Assembly: GCA_036378535.1 (NCBI GenBank)
Contig: DASUWH010000046.1
Span: forward strand, 310,001 to 374,000
DNA length: 64,000 nucleotides
Source: Gp1-AA122 sp036378535
GTDB taxonomy: Bacteria > Acidobacteriota > Terriglobia > Terriglobales > Acidobacteriaceae
Direction of reading: 5' to 3'
The notes beneath the pieces are model-generated. The model searched no databases. It saw only the letters and a list, made by a program, of their open reading frames with translations, and had not been told where the DNA came from. Position 1 is the stretch's first letter, and every line of letters begins with the position of its first letter. Shown here in pieces: positions 25,833-34,385 of this stretch. The position numbers were made by a program, and so were the translations under genes.

Positions 25833-28022
25833 GTGTCAACCGAAGCAAAGTGCCCGTTCACCCACACCGCAGCTGGGGCCGCGACGAATGCGGACTGGTG
25901 GCCGAATCAGCTGAACCTGAAGGTCCTGCACCAGCACTCTCCTCTGTCCGATCCGATGGACAAGGAGTTCAACTACGCGGAAGAGTTCAAAAGCCTCGAC
26001 CTGAACGCCGTGATCAAGGACCTGCATGCCTTGATGACGGACTCGCAGGATTGGTGGCCGGCCGACTTCGGTCACTACGGGCCGCTGTTCATTCGCATGG
26101 CGTGGCACAGCGCAGGCACGTACCGCACCGGCGACGGCCGCGGCGGGGCCGGCGCCGGTCAGCAGCGCTTCGCGCCGCTCAATAGCTGGCCCGACAACGT
26201 GAACCTCGACAAGGCACGGCGGCTGCTGTGGCCGATCAAGCAGAAGTATGGGCGAAAAATCTCCTGGGCCGACCTCATGATTCTGGCAGGGAACGTCGCC
26301 CTCGAATCGATGGGCTTTAAGACTTTCGGTTTTGGCGGCGGGCGCGAGGACGTCTGGGAACCGGAAGAGGACATCTTTTGGGGGCCGGAGGGCAAGTGGC
26401 TGGCGGACGAGCGCTACAGCGGCGAGCGCAATCTGCTGAACCCGCTCGCTGCCGTGCAAATGGGGCTGATTTATGTGAATCCAGAGGGGCCGAATGGAAA
26501 GCCTGATCCAATCGCCGCAGCACGGGATATCCGAGAGACTTTCGCCCGCATGGCGATGAACGACGAGGAGACGGTCGCGCTCATTGCCGGCGGTCACACC
26601 TTCGGCAAAACCCACGGCGCTGGGGATGCGAAACTCGTGGGCCCAGAGCCGGAAGCGGCCAGCATCGAGGAGCAAGGGCTTGGCTGGAAGAGCAAATTTG
26701 GAACCGGCAAAGGTGGTGACGCGATCGGCAGCGGCCTGGAAGTCACCTGGACCACGACGCCTACGAAATGGAGCAACAACTACTTCACCAACCTATTCAG
26801 CTACGAATGGGAACTGACAAAGAGTCCGGCCGGGGCGCATCAGTGGACACCCAAGAATGGTGGCGGCAATGGCACAGTGCCGGATGCGCACAATCCTTCG
26901 AAACGCCACGCACCATCCATGCTGACCACTGACCTCGCCTTGCGCTTCGACCCTGCTTACGAAAAGATTTCACGGCGCTTCTACGAGCACCCGGATGAGT
27001 TTGCAGACGCATTTGCGCGCGCATGGTTTAAGTTGACGCACCGCGACATGGGACCGATCGCGCGGTACCTTGGCCCGCTCGTTCCGAAGGAGCCCCTGCT
27101 GTGGCAAGACCCTGTTCCCGCCGTGGATCATAAATTGATCGGGGAGCAGGACATTGCTGCGCTCAAGGGGAAGATCCTCAAATCCGGATTGTCGATTTCC
27201 CAACTGGTTACGACGGCCTGGGCATCGGCAGCGTCCTTCCGCGGTTCCGACAAGCGCGGTGGGGCGAACGGAGCGCGCATTCGCCTCGCGCCACAAAAGG
27301 ACTGGGAAGTGAACCAGTCGGCCGAACTGGCGAAGGTGCTGCGGACGCTGGAGGCGATCCAAAAGGAGTTCAACAGCGCCCAGACTAACGGCAGTAAGGG
27401 AAAGAAGGTTTCGCTGGCTGACCTGATCGTTCTAGGCGGCTGCGCAGCCGTCGAGGAAGCTGCGAAGAGGGCCGGGCACGAGGTTAAGGTTCCCTTCTCG
27501 CCGGGGCGCACAGATGCTTCGCAAGAGCAGACCGACGTGCACTCATTCGCCGTGATGGAGCCGGTCGCTGACGGGTTCCGCAACTATCTCCGGAGCGGAC
27601 AGCAACTGTCGGCTGAGGAACTGCTGGTGGATCGGGCGCAGTTGCTGACGTTGACTGCCCCCGAGATGACGGTTCTCGTCGGCGGCATGCGCGCACTGAA
27701 TGCGAACTTCGGGCAGACTAAACACGGCGTCCTCACCAACCGTCCCGAGACGCTGACGAATGATTTCTTCGTCAATTTGCTCGACATGAAAACGACGTGG
27801 CAGGCCTCCACTGCATCGGAAGGCGTGTTTGAGGGGCGTGATCGGGCGACGGGCAAAATTAAGTGGACCGGCACGCGCGTCGATCTCCTCTTCGGTTCGA
27901 ACTCGCAGCTCCGAGCAATCGCAGAAGTCTATGCCTGTAACGACTCGAAGGAGGCGTTCGTGAAGGACTTCGCGGCGGCATGGAACAAGGTAATGAACCT
28001 TGATCGCTACGACCGTGCCTGA
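25833..28022 (+). CDS. katG: Catalase-peroxidase
   Basis: Bifunctional haem enzyme that destroys H2O2. GTG start at 25833 behind AAGGAAGGAG. The 729-residue product has the full two-domain form. Distal-side residues are Arg88, Trp91 and His92 in RMAWHSAGTYR; Tyr214 (GLIYVNPEGP) and Met240 complete the Met-Tyr-Trp adduct needed for catalase activity; proximal His255 is in GGHTFGKTHG. The C-terminal domain repeats the fold without haem. It is 131 bp downstream of perR, so peroxide-dependent derepression is likely. Residue spacing follows mycobacterial and enterobacterial KatG closely. Confidence 0.97.
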   Translation: MSTEAKCPFTHTAAGAATNADWWPNQLNLKVLHQHSPLSDPMDKEFNYAEEFKSLDLNAVIKDLHALMTDSQDWWPADFGHYGPLFIRMAWHSAGTYRTGDGRGGAGAGQQRFAPLNSWPDNVNLDKARRLLWPIKQKYGRKISWADLMILAGNVALESMGFKTFGFGGGREDVWEPEEDIFWGPEGKWLADERYSGERNLLNPLAAVQMGLIYVNPEGPNGKPDPIAAARDIRETFARMAMNDEETVALIAGGHTFGKTHGAGDAKLVGPEPEAASIEEQGLGWKSKFGTGKGGDAIGSGLEVTWTTTPTKWSNNYFTNLFSYEWELTKSPAGAHQWTPKNGGGNGTVPDAHNPSKRHAPSMLTTDLALRFDPAYEKISRRFYEHPDEFADAFARAWFKLTHRDMGPIARYLGPLVPKEPLLWQDPVPAVDHKLIGEQDIAALKGKILKSGLSISQLVTTAWASAASFRGSDKRGGANGARIRLAPQKDWEVNQSAELAKVLRTLEAIQKEFNSAQTNGSKGKKVSLADLIVLGGCAAVEEAAKRAGHEVKVPFSPGRTDASQEQTDVHSFAVMEPVADGFRNYLRSGQQLSAEELLVDRAQLLTLTAPEMTVLVGGMRALNANFGQTKHGVLTNRPETLTNDFFVNLLDMKTTWQASTASEGVFEGRDRATGKIKWTGTRVDLLFGSNSQLRAIAEVYACNDSKEAFVKDFAAAWNKVMNLDRYDRA

Positions 28023-28072
28023 GCTTGGCCAACAATAAAGGTGCCAAGTTCGCGCTGGGGCTCTTGTTTGGA

Positions 28073-28435
28073 TCAGTTAAACCGAAGTTGTACATTTTCG
28101 CCGTAGCTTAAGGCGGTGGCTACGGCGGCCAGCACCGAGGGTAACTGACCAAACCAATCCTGGATGTATAACGGCTGCTGCAGCCGACGAAGGAAACCAA
28201 TAAGAAGATGGAGAGCGACTCCCGATCGCCCGCGGTCGCTCTCCATTAGCCGCTCAGTTCGTGAACTCGAGTCCACAAGCGCCAGCACAGCGTTCGTCAA
28301 GCTGGCCGCCGTCGGAATCCTCCCTTGAATTTCCAGCTCTTCCCAATGCGGCATCATTTTGGCGCAAGGGCACTCGGAAGTGACAACCACTCGGTCAGAT
28401 GATTGCAATTCACCGACAAGCCCCTGACAACTCAT
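28073..28435 (-). CDS. Small hypothetical protein
   Basis: 120 residues, start at ATG 28435 with GAGG nine bases upstream on the minus strand. Composition is protein-like (SECPCAKMMPHWEELEIQGR, NAVLALVDSSSRTERLMESD, LLIGFLRRLQQPLYIQDWFG), with a CPC pair near residue 23. No signal peptide and no recognised family. It is divergent from the small secreted protein at 28483 and converges with katG. It could be spurious, but no better frame competes here. Confidence 0.5.
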   Translation of the reverse strand: MSCQGLVGELQSSDRVVVTSECPCAKMMPHWEELEIQGRIPTAASLTNAVLALVDSSSRTERLMESDRGRSGVALHLLIGFLRRLQQPLYIQDWFGQLPSVLAAVATALSYGENVQLRFN

Positions 28436-28482
28436 GACGCAACCTCGGGTGAAATCTTCTTTATAAGAGATGGAGGTTTGTC

Positions 28483-28749
28483 ATGAGAATTTTGTTGTAT
28501 TCCTCCCTTGCAGCCCTGGCAATCTTGGCGACGGCTTACGGGAGCAGATCCACACTTTCGTCGGTCAAACCACCTGATCAGGTGGACATCAGACTCGCGG
28601 GCGAGGGTGCATACCGCGATGGCTTGTACCTGGGTCGTCTGGATCGTCAGCACAGGAAGGTCGAGCATCCTGATTGGGCAAGATGGAACGCAGCAAAGGA
28701 TCGCAAACTATTCGTGCAAAGATATGAGGCGGGATATCGAAATGAATAA
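28483..28749 (+). CDS. Small secreted hypothetical protein
   Basis: 88 residues. A strong ribosome binding site GGAGG (28472-28476) stands 6 bases before ATG. The product begins with a signal-peptide-like helix (MRILLYSSLAALAILATAYG) and continues as a charged, Arg/Asp-rich mature part of about 65 residues (RDGLYLGRLDRQHRKVEHPD, ARWNAAKDRKLFVQRYEAGY). The pattern resembles short acidobacterial exported proteins of unknown function. It is divergent from the 28073-28435 gene. Confidence 0.7.
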   Translation: MRILLYSSLAALAILATAYGSRSTLSSVKPPDQVDIRLAGEGAYRDGLYLGRLDRQHRKVEHPDWARWNAAKDRKLFVQRYEAGYRNE

Positions 28750-28790
28750 GGGAGAACGCTGAATCGTCAATGCTGAGTGCCGATTAGCCC

Positions 28791-29651
28791 TTATTGAAAG
28801 AATTCCGCCGGCTGTCCCGTCAGACGCTCAATTCGTTTCGCAATCGGAGGATGGGTGGAGAACAGGTTTCCCAGGTTCACGCCAAGCAACGGCTGCACAA
28901 TAAACAAGTGAGCGGTGGAAGGTGAAGCCGCCATCGGCAAGCGGCGCGAATAAGCATCCAGTTTTTTCAAAGCGCTCGCCAGCGCATAGGGGTTTCCGGT
29001 GTAATGTGCGCCACTGGCATCGGCCTGGTATTCCCGTGAACGGGAAACCGCAAGCTGGATCAGCATGGCTGCGATCGGCGCCACAATCAGCATGAACAAT
29101 GCCGCCAGCCCGCCGCCGCGATCGCGCTCGTCTCGTCCGCCGAATCCGCCGAAAATCATGGCCCATTTGCCCATATTGGCAAGCATGGTGATAGCGCCGG
29201 CGATCGTGGCCGCGATCGAGCTGATCAGGATGTCGCGATTATTAACATGGCCGAGTTCGTGGGCCAGAACGCCTTCCAGTTCTTCGTCGTTCAGCAGGTT
29301 GAGAATGCCCTGGGTCACGGCGACTGAAGCATGGCGCGGATTGCGGCCTGTAGCAAAGGCGTTGGGTGACTCGCTCGGGATCACATAGATCTTTGGCATT
29401 GGGATCCCGATCTTCTGAGTGAGGCGCTCTACTACACTGTAGACACGAGGTAACTGCTCGCGTGTGACGGGCTGGGCGCGATACGTCGCCAGGGCGATCT
29501 TGTCCGAAAAGAAATAGGCGATGAAGTTCATGACCACGGCAAGAACCAGGGCAATAGCCATACCGTTCTGGCCTCCGAAGGCGCGGCCAATCATCAAAAG
29601 CAGCAAGGTCAAAGCCGTAAGCAGGAACGCGGTCTTGAAAGTATTTCCCAT
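28791..29651 (-). CDS. htpX: Membrane protease HtpX (M48 family)
   Basis: Zinc-dependent inner-membrane protease with a role in membrane protein quality control. The start at 29651 (MGNTFKTAFLLTALTLLLLM) gives 286 residues and the standard HtpX N-terminus; the frame extends 21 residues further but without likeness. Two N-terminal membrane segments (about 8-24 and 30-48) precede the catalytic motif HELGH at 131-135; the third ligand is Glu in SREYQADASGAHYTGNP. Two further hydrophobic helices follow the HELGH motif. FFSDKIALATYRAQPV and NPRHASVAVTQGILNLL are typical of HtpX. Confidence 0.93.
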   Translation of the reverse strand: MGNTFKTAFLLTALTLLLLMIGRAFGGQNGMAIALVLAVVMNFIAYFFSDKIALATYRAQPVTREQLPRVYSVVERLTQKIGIPMPKIYVIPSESPNAFATGRNPRHASVAVTQGILNLLNDEELEGVLAHELGHVNNRDILISSIAATIAGAITMLANMGKWAMIFGGFGGRDERDRGGGLAALFMLIVAPIAAMLIQLAVSRSREYQADASGAHYTGNPYALASALKKLDAYSRRLPMAASPSTAHLFIVQPLLGVNLGNLFSTHPPIAKRIERLTGQPAEFFQ

Positions 29652-29787
29652 AATTACGTCGGTCTCGGTTCTTAACCCACGATAAATCCTAGGCTTCACC
29701 GATCCACTATTCAACCATATAGATGTTGTCCGCGGTGGCCGGATTCAGGCTGCAGTCCGCGCCTCTTGCGCCGGATCCCCGTTCAGC

Positions 29788-31044
29788 TTACTCGTAGCGC
29801 AAGGCCTCGATGGGGTTCAGGCGAGCTGCCTTCAAGGCGGGGAAGAACCCAGAAACAATTCCGACGAGGGACAGAATCGCGAAAGAAATGATCATCACGC
29901 TTTCCGAGGCACGTAGAAATATGTCTCCTTCGTGATTGGCCGTCTTGTAGAACTCGCTGTAAAGCGGCATGGGCGGAATTGCCCAGGTCAGGAACACCGC
30001 TACAGCCATCCCGATGATTCCGCCAGCGAAGGTTAGAACCAGCGCTTCGATCAGGAACTGCACGAGAATCTGACGCGGCCGGGCGCCGAGAGCTTTGCGC
30101 AGACCAATCTCGCGGGTTCTCTCGGTAACGGACACCAGCATGATGTTCATGACCCCGACACCGCCTACTCCTAGCGTCGCGATGCCGATCAGGCCAAGCA
30201 CGGCCTGCAGGCCAAGGGAGAAGGCGTTGATCATGGTGCGGTCTTCAATCGTGTCCCAGGTCGGGGTAGCCTTTTCGTCCTTGGGGTCGAAATGATGGCG
30301 GCGAGCCAGGACTTCGCGGGCTGCAGCCGCTGCTTTCTTGTTCAGTTCCGGGGCGGTGGGTTGAATGATGATCATGCCGGGATCCTTCTCATTCTTAAGA
30401 TCCCGAAAAAGCTGGAACGGAATAAATCCGTCGTTGTTGTCTGGACCCTCGTACATAGAGTCCTGGATCTTGTTGCGCATGACGCCGATGACTTCAAAGT
30501 CGAGCCCCTGGATGTTGACCGTCTGACCGGCGGCGGGGGCTCCCTGAAAAACACGATGGGCGGCGTCATAGCCCAGAATTACCACGCGATGGTGATCGGT
30601 GAAGTCGGTTTCGTTGAAGTAGCGGCCATATTCGATGTCGAGCTTTCGCATCTGTCCGTAGGGAAGTTCTACTCCGCGTGTCTGCACCGATACGATGCGC
30701 GTAGCCACCTTGTATCCGAACGAGGAGTCAATCTCCGCACTCACGGCGCGAATGATTGGGACTTCCTCGCGAATCGCAACGACATCGTCATATTCATAGG
30801 TGATCTTTTTCCCGGCGCGTTGGCCCCCGGCCTGCATACTGGTTTGGCCGGGCCAGAAGACGATGACATTGTTGCCCATGTTCAAGAAGGCGTGCAGCAC
30901 GCTGCCCCCGAGCCCCTGCCCGTAGGCGAGCAGGATGACCACCGAGGCCAATCCCCAGACAATACCAAGCATGGTCAGCGTGGAACGGAGGCGGTTGCGC
31001 ATCAGCGCCTGCCAGCCTTGCGAAATGAGCTCTTTTAGAAACAT
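29788..31044 (-). CDS. MacB/FtsX-type ABC transporter permease
   Basis: 418 residues with the start at 31044 (MFLKELISQGWQALMRNRLR). One N-terminal membrane helix, a periplasmic MacB_PCD domain of about 230 residues, and three C-terminal helices (FtsX domain, ending ARLNPIEALRYE) form the MacB permease half. MLVSVTERTREIGLRKALGA is the conserved coupling segment. There is no nucleotide-binding domain in the protein or in the cluster, so its ATPase must be encoded elsewhere. It is last in the cluster MFP, permease, DUF4097, DUF4097, permease. Confidence 0.88.
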   Translation of the reverse strand: MFLKELISQGWQALMRNRLRSTLTMLGIVWGLASVVILLAYGQGLGGSVLHAFLNMGNNVIVFWPGQTSMQAGGQRAGKKITYEYDDVVAIREEVPIIRAVSAEIDSSFGYKVATRIVSVQTRGVELPYGQMRKLDIEYGRYFNETDFTDHHRVVILGYDAAHRVFQGAPAAGQTVNIQGLDFEVIGVMRNKIQDSMYEGPDNNDGFIPFQLFRDLKNEKDPGMIIIQPTAPELNKKAAAAAREVLARRHHFDPKDEKATPTWDTIEDRTMINAFSLGLQAVLGLIGIATLGVGGVGVMNIMLVSVTERTREIGLRKALGARPRQILVQFLIEALVLTFAGGIIGMAVAVFLTWAIPPMPLYSEFYKTANHEGDIFLRASESVMIISFAILSLVGIVSGFFPALKAARLNPIEALRYE

Positions 31045-31078
31045 GGTCTGTGGTCGTTCGCAACACCAAGCGAAAGCA

Positions 31079-32047
31079 TTACAAGATTTCAATGTTGCCG
31101 GAACTGGTTTGCACTTCCACTTGCGGACCGCCGCCGCGAACCCGGCCGTGAATTTCTTTTCGGCTGATCATTCCCTGGACGGTAACCGGCCGGCTCATCG
31201 AAATCGAACCGGAGCTGGTACGGGCACTCAGGTCAAAGGCGGCATCGGCATCCAGGCGCAGGCGAACTGACCCGGAACCGGTATGGACAATCCACCCACC
31301 GCGCGGATCGCCTTCCGCGGTGATCTCGCCGCTCCCAGCTCTTGCTTCCAATGATCCGCGCACGCCGCGCGCTTCAATTCCGCCGGAACCCGTTTTCAGC
31401 CGCACTGCGCCAGGCGCGGATTGCTGCAACTCGATGTGGCCGCTGCCGGTGTCCCCTTCAAATCCCCCGGCAATCTCGGTGGCGCGAATCGAGCCGCTGC
31501 CGGTCTTGGCGCGTACCTCTCCTTTAACATTCTCCAGCTTCATGTCCCCGGAACCGGTCTCGGCTCGAACGGTGCTGCCGATGTTGGAAATATGCACATC
31601 GCCGGATCCAGCGTTGACGTCAACCATGCCTCCAAGGCCATCGATCTCCTGTCCTCCCGAGCCACTGTGAGAGGTCAGCTGGGTCTGAGCAGGAACTACC
31701 AGTTCATAACTGATCGAAATGTTGTGGCGAAGATCCGAGTCCTGATTGTGCCCGATGCGGATGCTATTCCCGCTCTGCTGAATGGGAGGATTGGCCTCGA
31801 TCCGGCTGATCCTGTCCTGTGCACTGTCGAACCAGCCCGAAGCGCGGATGTGGCCGGTGATTTCAACTTTCCCGTTTGCTCCAGCGCGCACTTTGACGTT
31901 GCCCGAGCCGGTAGTGAGATCGATGTCTACAGTGCCATTTACGTCGAGGCTACGATGAAACGTGCCTTCGCTGGCGGCCAGAGAAGGAATAGCTGTGAAG
32001 CAGACTGACAGGACTGCCGAAATTATGAGAGCTTTGCTCCGGCTCAT
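31079..32047 (-). CDS. Secreted DUF4097 beta-repeat protein
   Basis: 322 residues, start at ATG 32047 behind AGGAGG. Signal peptide at residues 1-24. The rest is a regular parallel-beta repeat in which SGSG/TGSG motifs recur about every 18 residues (SGSGGQEIDGLGGMVDVNAG, TGSGDMKLENVKGEVRAKTG, TGSGHIELQQSAPGAVRLKT), the hallmark of DUF4097 adhesin-like repeats. It likely folds as a rigid solenoid outside the inner membrane. It lies between a second DUF4097 gene (26 bp gap) and a MacB-like permease (34 bp gap), so it is probably an extracytoplasmic partner of the transporter genes. Confidence 0.87.
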   Translation of the reverse strand: MSRSKALIISAVLSVCFTAIPSLAASEGTFHRSLDVNGTVDIDLTTGSGNVKVRAGANGKVEITGHIRASGWFDSAQDRISRIEANPPIQQSGNSIRIGHNQDSDLRHNISISYELVVPAQTQLTSHSGSGGQEIDGLGGMVDVNAGSGDVHISNIGSTVRAETGSGDMKLENVKGEVRAKTGSGSIRATEIAGGFEGDTGSGHIELQQSAPGAVRLKTGSGGIEARGVRGSLEARAGSGEITAEGDPRGGWIVHTGSGSVRLRLDADAAFDLSARTSSGSISMSRPVTVQGMISRKEIHGRVRGGGPQVEVQTSSGNIEIL

Positions 32048-32073
32048 ACGACCTCCTAATTGCAATTCGTTCT

Positions 32074-33000
32074 TTATTCAATGTCGATGTCTCCCGAACC
32101 GGTATGGACGATGACCAGCGGTCCGCCACTTCCCACGGTACCTTTAATGGCATGACGCGAAGTATCCAGGTTCCCTTGCACCGTGATGGTCACGGCGTGA
32201 TTGATACTTAGCTCACCTGAACTGGTGCTGGCATCCAGTTGGAAGGCGGCGTCGCGAGGTAAGCTGAGATGAATGTTGCCCGAGCCGGCGCGTGCTTCCC
32301 AACTGTTCGAAGGCTTGCCTTCGGCGCTGATATCCCCGCTCGTGGCTTCGAGGTGCAGGGCTCCGTCAACCCCCTTTGCCTCAACGTTTCCGGAAGTGGT
32401 GCGAATGTCGACATCACCTTTACCGCGCTCTTCCAATCGGATATCGCCGCTGGAAGCGTCGGCGCTAAACGAACCAGAGATGGCTCTGGCCCGCACGTCG
32501 CCCGAGCCACTGCGGGTTTGTATCTTGCCGGTGATGTTTTCCAGCCAGACGTCGCCGGAGCCGCTCTGCAGATCAAGGTCGCTAGCCAGATCCTGAATTT
32601 TCACATCTCCAGAACCGGTCCGGGATTTTACCCGGGTGTCGCCAGGAACGGTGACGTCATAGTCGATCCAGATGTTATTCAGGCTGACGTGATTGACTCT
32701 GACAATGTTCCCGTTCTGCTGGACAGGAGGATTGCTCTCGAGTTCGTGCACCTTTGTAGACTTATCGCCGAGCAGCCAGCGGTTGCCTACATGAATTTTG
32801 CCGACCACCGTGACCGTGCCGGATGGGCCGCCATGGACAGTTACATCCCATGATCCAGTATCAATTTCCAATTGGGCAGGGCCAGTGAGCGGGAATTTCC
32901 GTTCAAAGCTGCCCTGGTAGTCGGTTGCGGCAGCAGTGAGCGATAGCAAAAGAATCCAGGAGAGCACTGCTAACGGAATTCTTATTTCTGCTCGTGCCAT
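32074..33000 (-). CDS. Secreted DUF4097 beta-repeat protein (second copy)
   Basis: 308 residues, signal peptide in the first 25. It shows the same repeat architecture as the downstream gene (RTGSGDVKIQDLASDLDLQS, GSGDVWLENITGKIQTRSGS, DASSGDIRLEERGKGDVDIR), and both have the N-terminal segment with VNGT/GTVTVVGKIH-type strands and NPPVQQNGN. The two are paralogues that have diverged considerably. It follows a MacB-type permease gene (18 bp gap). Confidence 0.87.
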   Translation of the reverse strand: MARAEIRIPLAVLSWILLLSLTAAATDYQGSFERKFPLTGPAQLEIDTGSWDVTVHGGPSGTVTVVGKIHVGNRWLLGDKSTKVHELESNPPVQQNGNIVRVNHVSLNNIWIDYDVTVPGDTRVKSRTGSGDVKIQDLASDLDLQSGSGDVWLENITGKIQTRSGSGDVRARAISGSFSADASSGDIRLEERGKGDVDIRTTSGNVEAKGVDGALHLEATSGDISAEGKPSNSWEARAGSGNIHLSLPRDAAFQLDASTSSGELSINHAVTITVQGNLDTSRHAIKGTVGSGGPLVIVHTGSGDIDIE

Positions 33001-33018
33001 ATCTCCTCCGAGAGGCGC

Positions 33019-34275
33019 CTATTCATAGCGAAGCGAATCAACCGGTTCCATTTCTGCCGCACGCTGCGCGGGATACATGCCGGCGGTAAAGGTGATCAGC
33101 GAAAGTGTTAGAAGCGAAGCGACAATGGAAATGGGCGAGATGATGGGGTGCGGCACGAAGTCCGGCAAGGGCACAGCTTTCATGGCTACGCAGATCCCAA
33201 CTCCCACCGCCAATCCCAGGCTGCCACTAAGCACCGTGAGCATGGCCGATTCGGCAAAGAACTGCCGCATGATGTCGTCGTGCGTAGCACCAATCGCTTT
33301 ACGCACGCCAATTTCGCGAGTGCGTTCAGTTACCGATACCAGCATGATGTTCATGACTCCGATGCCACCCAACAACAAGGTCATAACCGCCACGCAGCCG
33401 AAGAAAATCGTACACACGTCGAAAATCTTTTTTAGCTGCTTGGAACCGTCCATCGTGTCCCAGATAAAGAGTGCGTCTTTGTCCTTAGGATCAAAATGGT
33501 GGGCACGCCCCATGATGGCGCGGACTTGGGCGACCGCCTGCTCATGCGTCTCAGGGTCGGCTACTTCAAACACGATGTCGTCGAGATAACCTCTCACGAT
33601 GCCAGGTTTGTTGCCGGGAGGCGGAAAATCGCGGGCCACGGCGGAATAGGGCGCGAACAGAAAATCGTTATCAGGTCCGCTGTAATTTGAGTTCTGCTTC
33701 TTTTCCTTTAGGACGCCGACTACCGTATACGGAATGCTTTTGATCAGGAGGGTGGCGCCGACTGCAGGCTGCCCGGGAAAGAGTTGGCGGCGTGCGGCAT
33801 AGCCGAGAATTACAACCCGCCGGCCGTCGCGTTCATCTTCATCGGACACCAGCCTGCCCTCTCCCAGCAACAGCGACCGGAAATCCTGGTACGAGGGCCA
33901 CATGCCCACGACGCCGCGATTTGCAGAATTGAAGGCACTGACTTCCGGAATGGCACGCCTGAGTTCAGGACTCACGTTCTTGACTAAGTAGCATTCATCC
34001 CGAATGGTGCGCGCGTTGTCCACGGTGACCGTGATTTCGCGTCCTGCCGCGAGACCACCGACCTGCGAGCTGGTGCGTCCTCCCCAGACGATTACCAGGT
34101 CCTTCCCCAACGTCTTCATGTGTTCCTTCTGGTCCACAATGAAGCCACGGCCCAGGCCGACAAGGATGATTACCGAAGCGATGCCCCAGATAATCCCGAA
34201 CATGGTCAGGACATTCCGCATCTTGTGTGCCCGGAATGTGCTGATGGTCTGACGCAAAATGTCGAGGATGTTCAT
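33019..34275 (-). CDS. MacB/FtsX-type ABC transporter permease
   Basis: 418 residues from ATG 34275 (MNILDILRQTISTFRAHKMR); a TTG two codons upstream is less likely. The same four-helix MacB permease plan as the gene at 29788, with MLVSVTERTREIGVRKAIGA and the ending AAEMEPVDSLRYE. The two permeases are clearly related but differ through most of the periplasmic domain. No ATPase domain. It follows the membrane-fusion protein gene; the 110 bp gap contains word repeats and a small hairpin. Confidence 0.88.
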   Translation of the reverse strand: MNILDILRQTISTFRAHKMRNVLTMFGIIWGIASVIILVGLGRGFIVDQKEHMKTLGKDLVIVWGGRTSSQVGGLAAGREITVTVDNARTIRDECYLVKNVSPELRRAIPEVSAFNSANRGVVGMWPSYQDFRSLLLGEGRLVSDEDERDGRRVVILGYAARRQLFPGQPAVGATLLIKSIPYTVVGVLKEKKQNSNYSGPDNDFLFAPYSAVARDFPPPGNKPGIVRGYLDDIVFEVADPETHEQAVAQVRAIMGRAHHFDPKDKDALFIWDTMDGSKQLKKIFDVCTIFFGCVAVMTLLLGGIGVMNIMLVSVTERTREIGVRKAIGATHDDIMRQFFAESAMLTVLSGSLGLAVGVGICVAMKAVPLPDFVPHPIISPISIVASLLTLSLITFTAGMYPAQRAAEMEPVDSLRYE

Positions 34276-34284
34276 AAACAAAGA

Positions 34285-34381
34285 GGTCCCAGATATCTGG
34301 TTCCAGGTCTCTGGAGTCTGGATAAACTCCCCTCACCTGATTCGGTGAGCGACCCTGTGCCCGATCTCTGAGACCTGACTC
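34285..34381. repeat. Word repeats (AGGTCTCTGG type) with a small hairpin
   Basis: The left block 34285-34321 (GGTCCCAGATATCTGGTTCC, then AGGTCTCTGGAGTCTGG) and an inverted shorter block 34363-34381 flank a perfect 6-bp hairpin CTCACC-TGATTC-GGTGAG at 34332-34349. The element fills the gap between the membrane-fusion protein gene and the permease gene. Confidence 0.7.
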
Positions 34382-34385
34382 TTAC

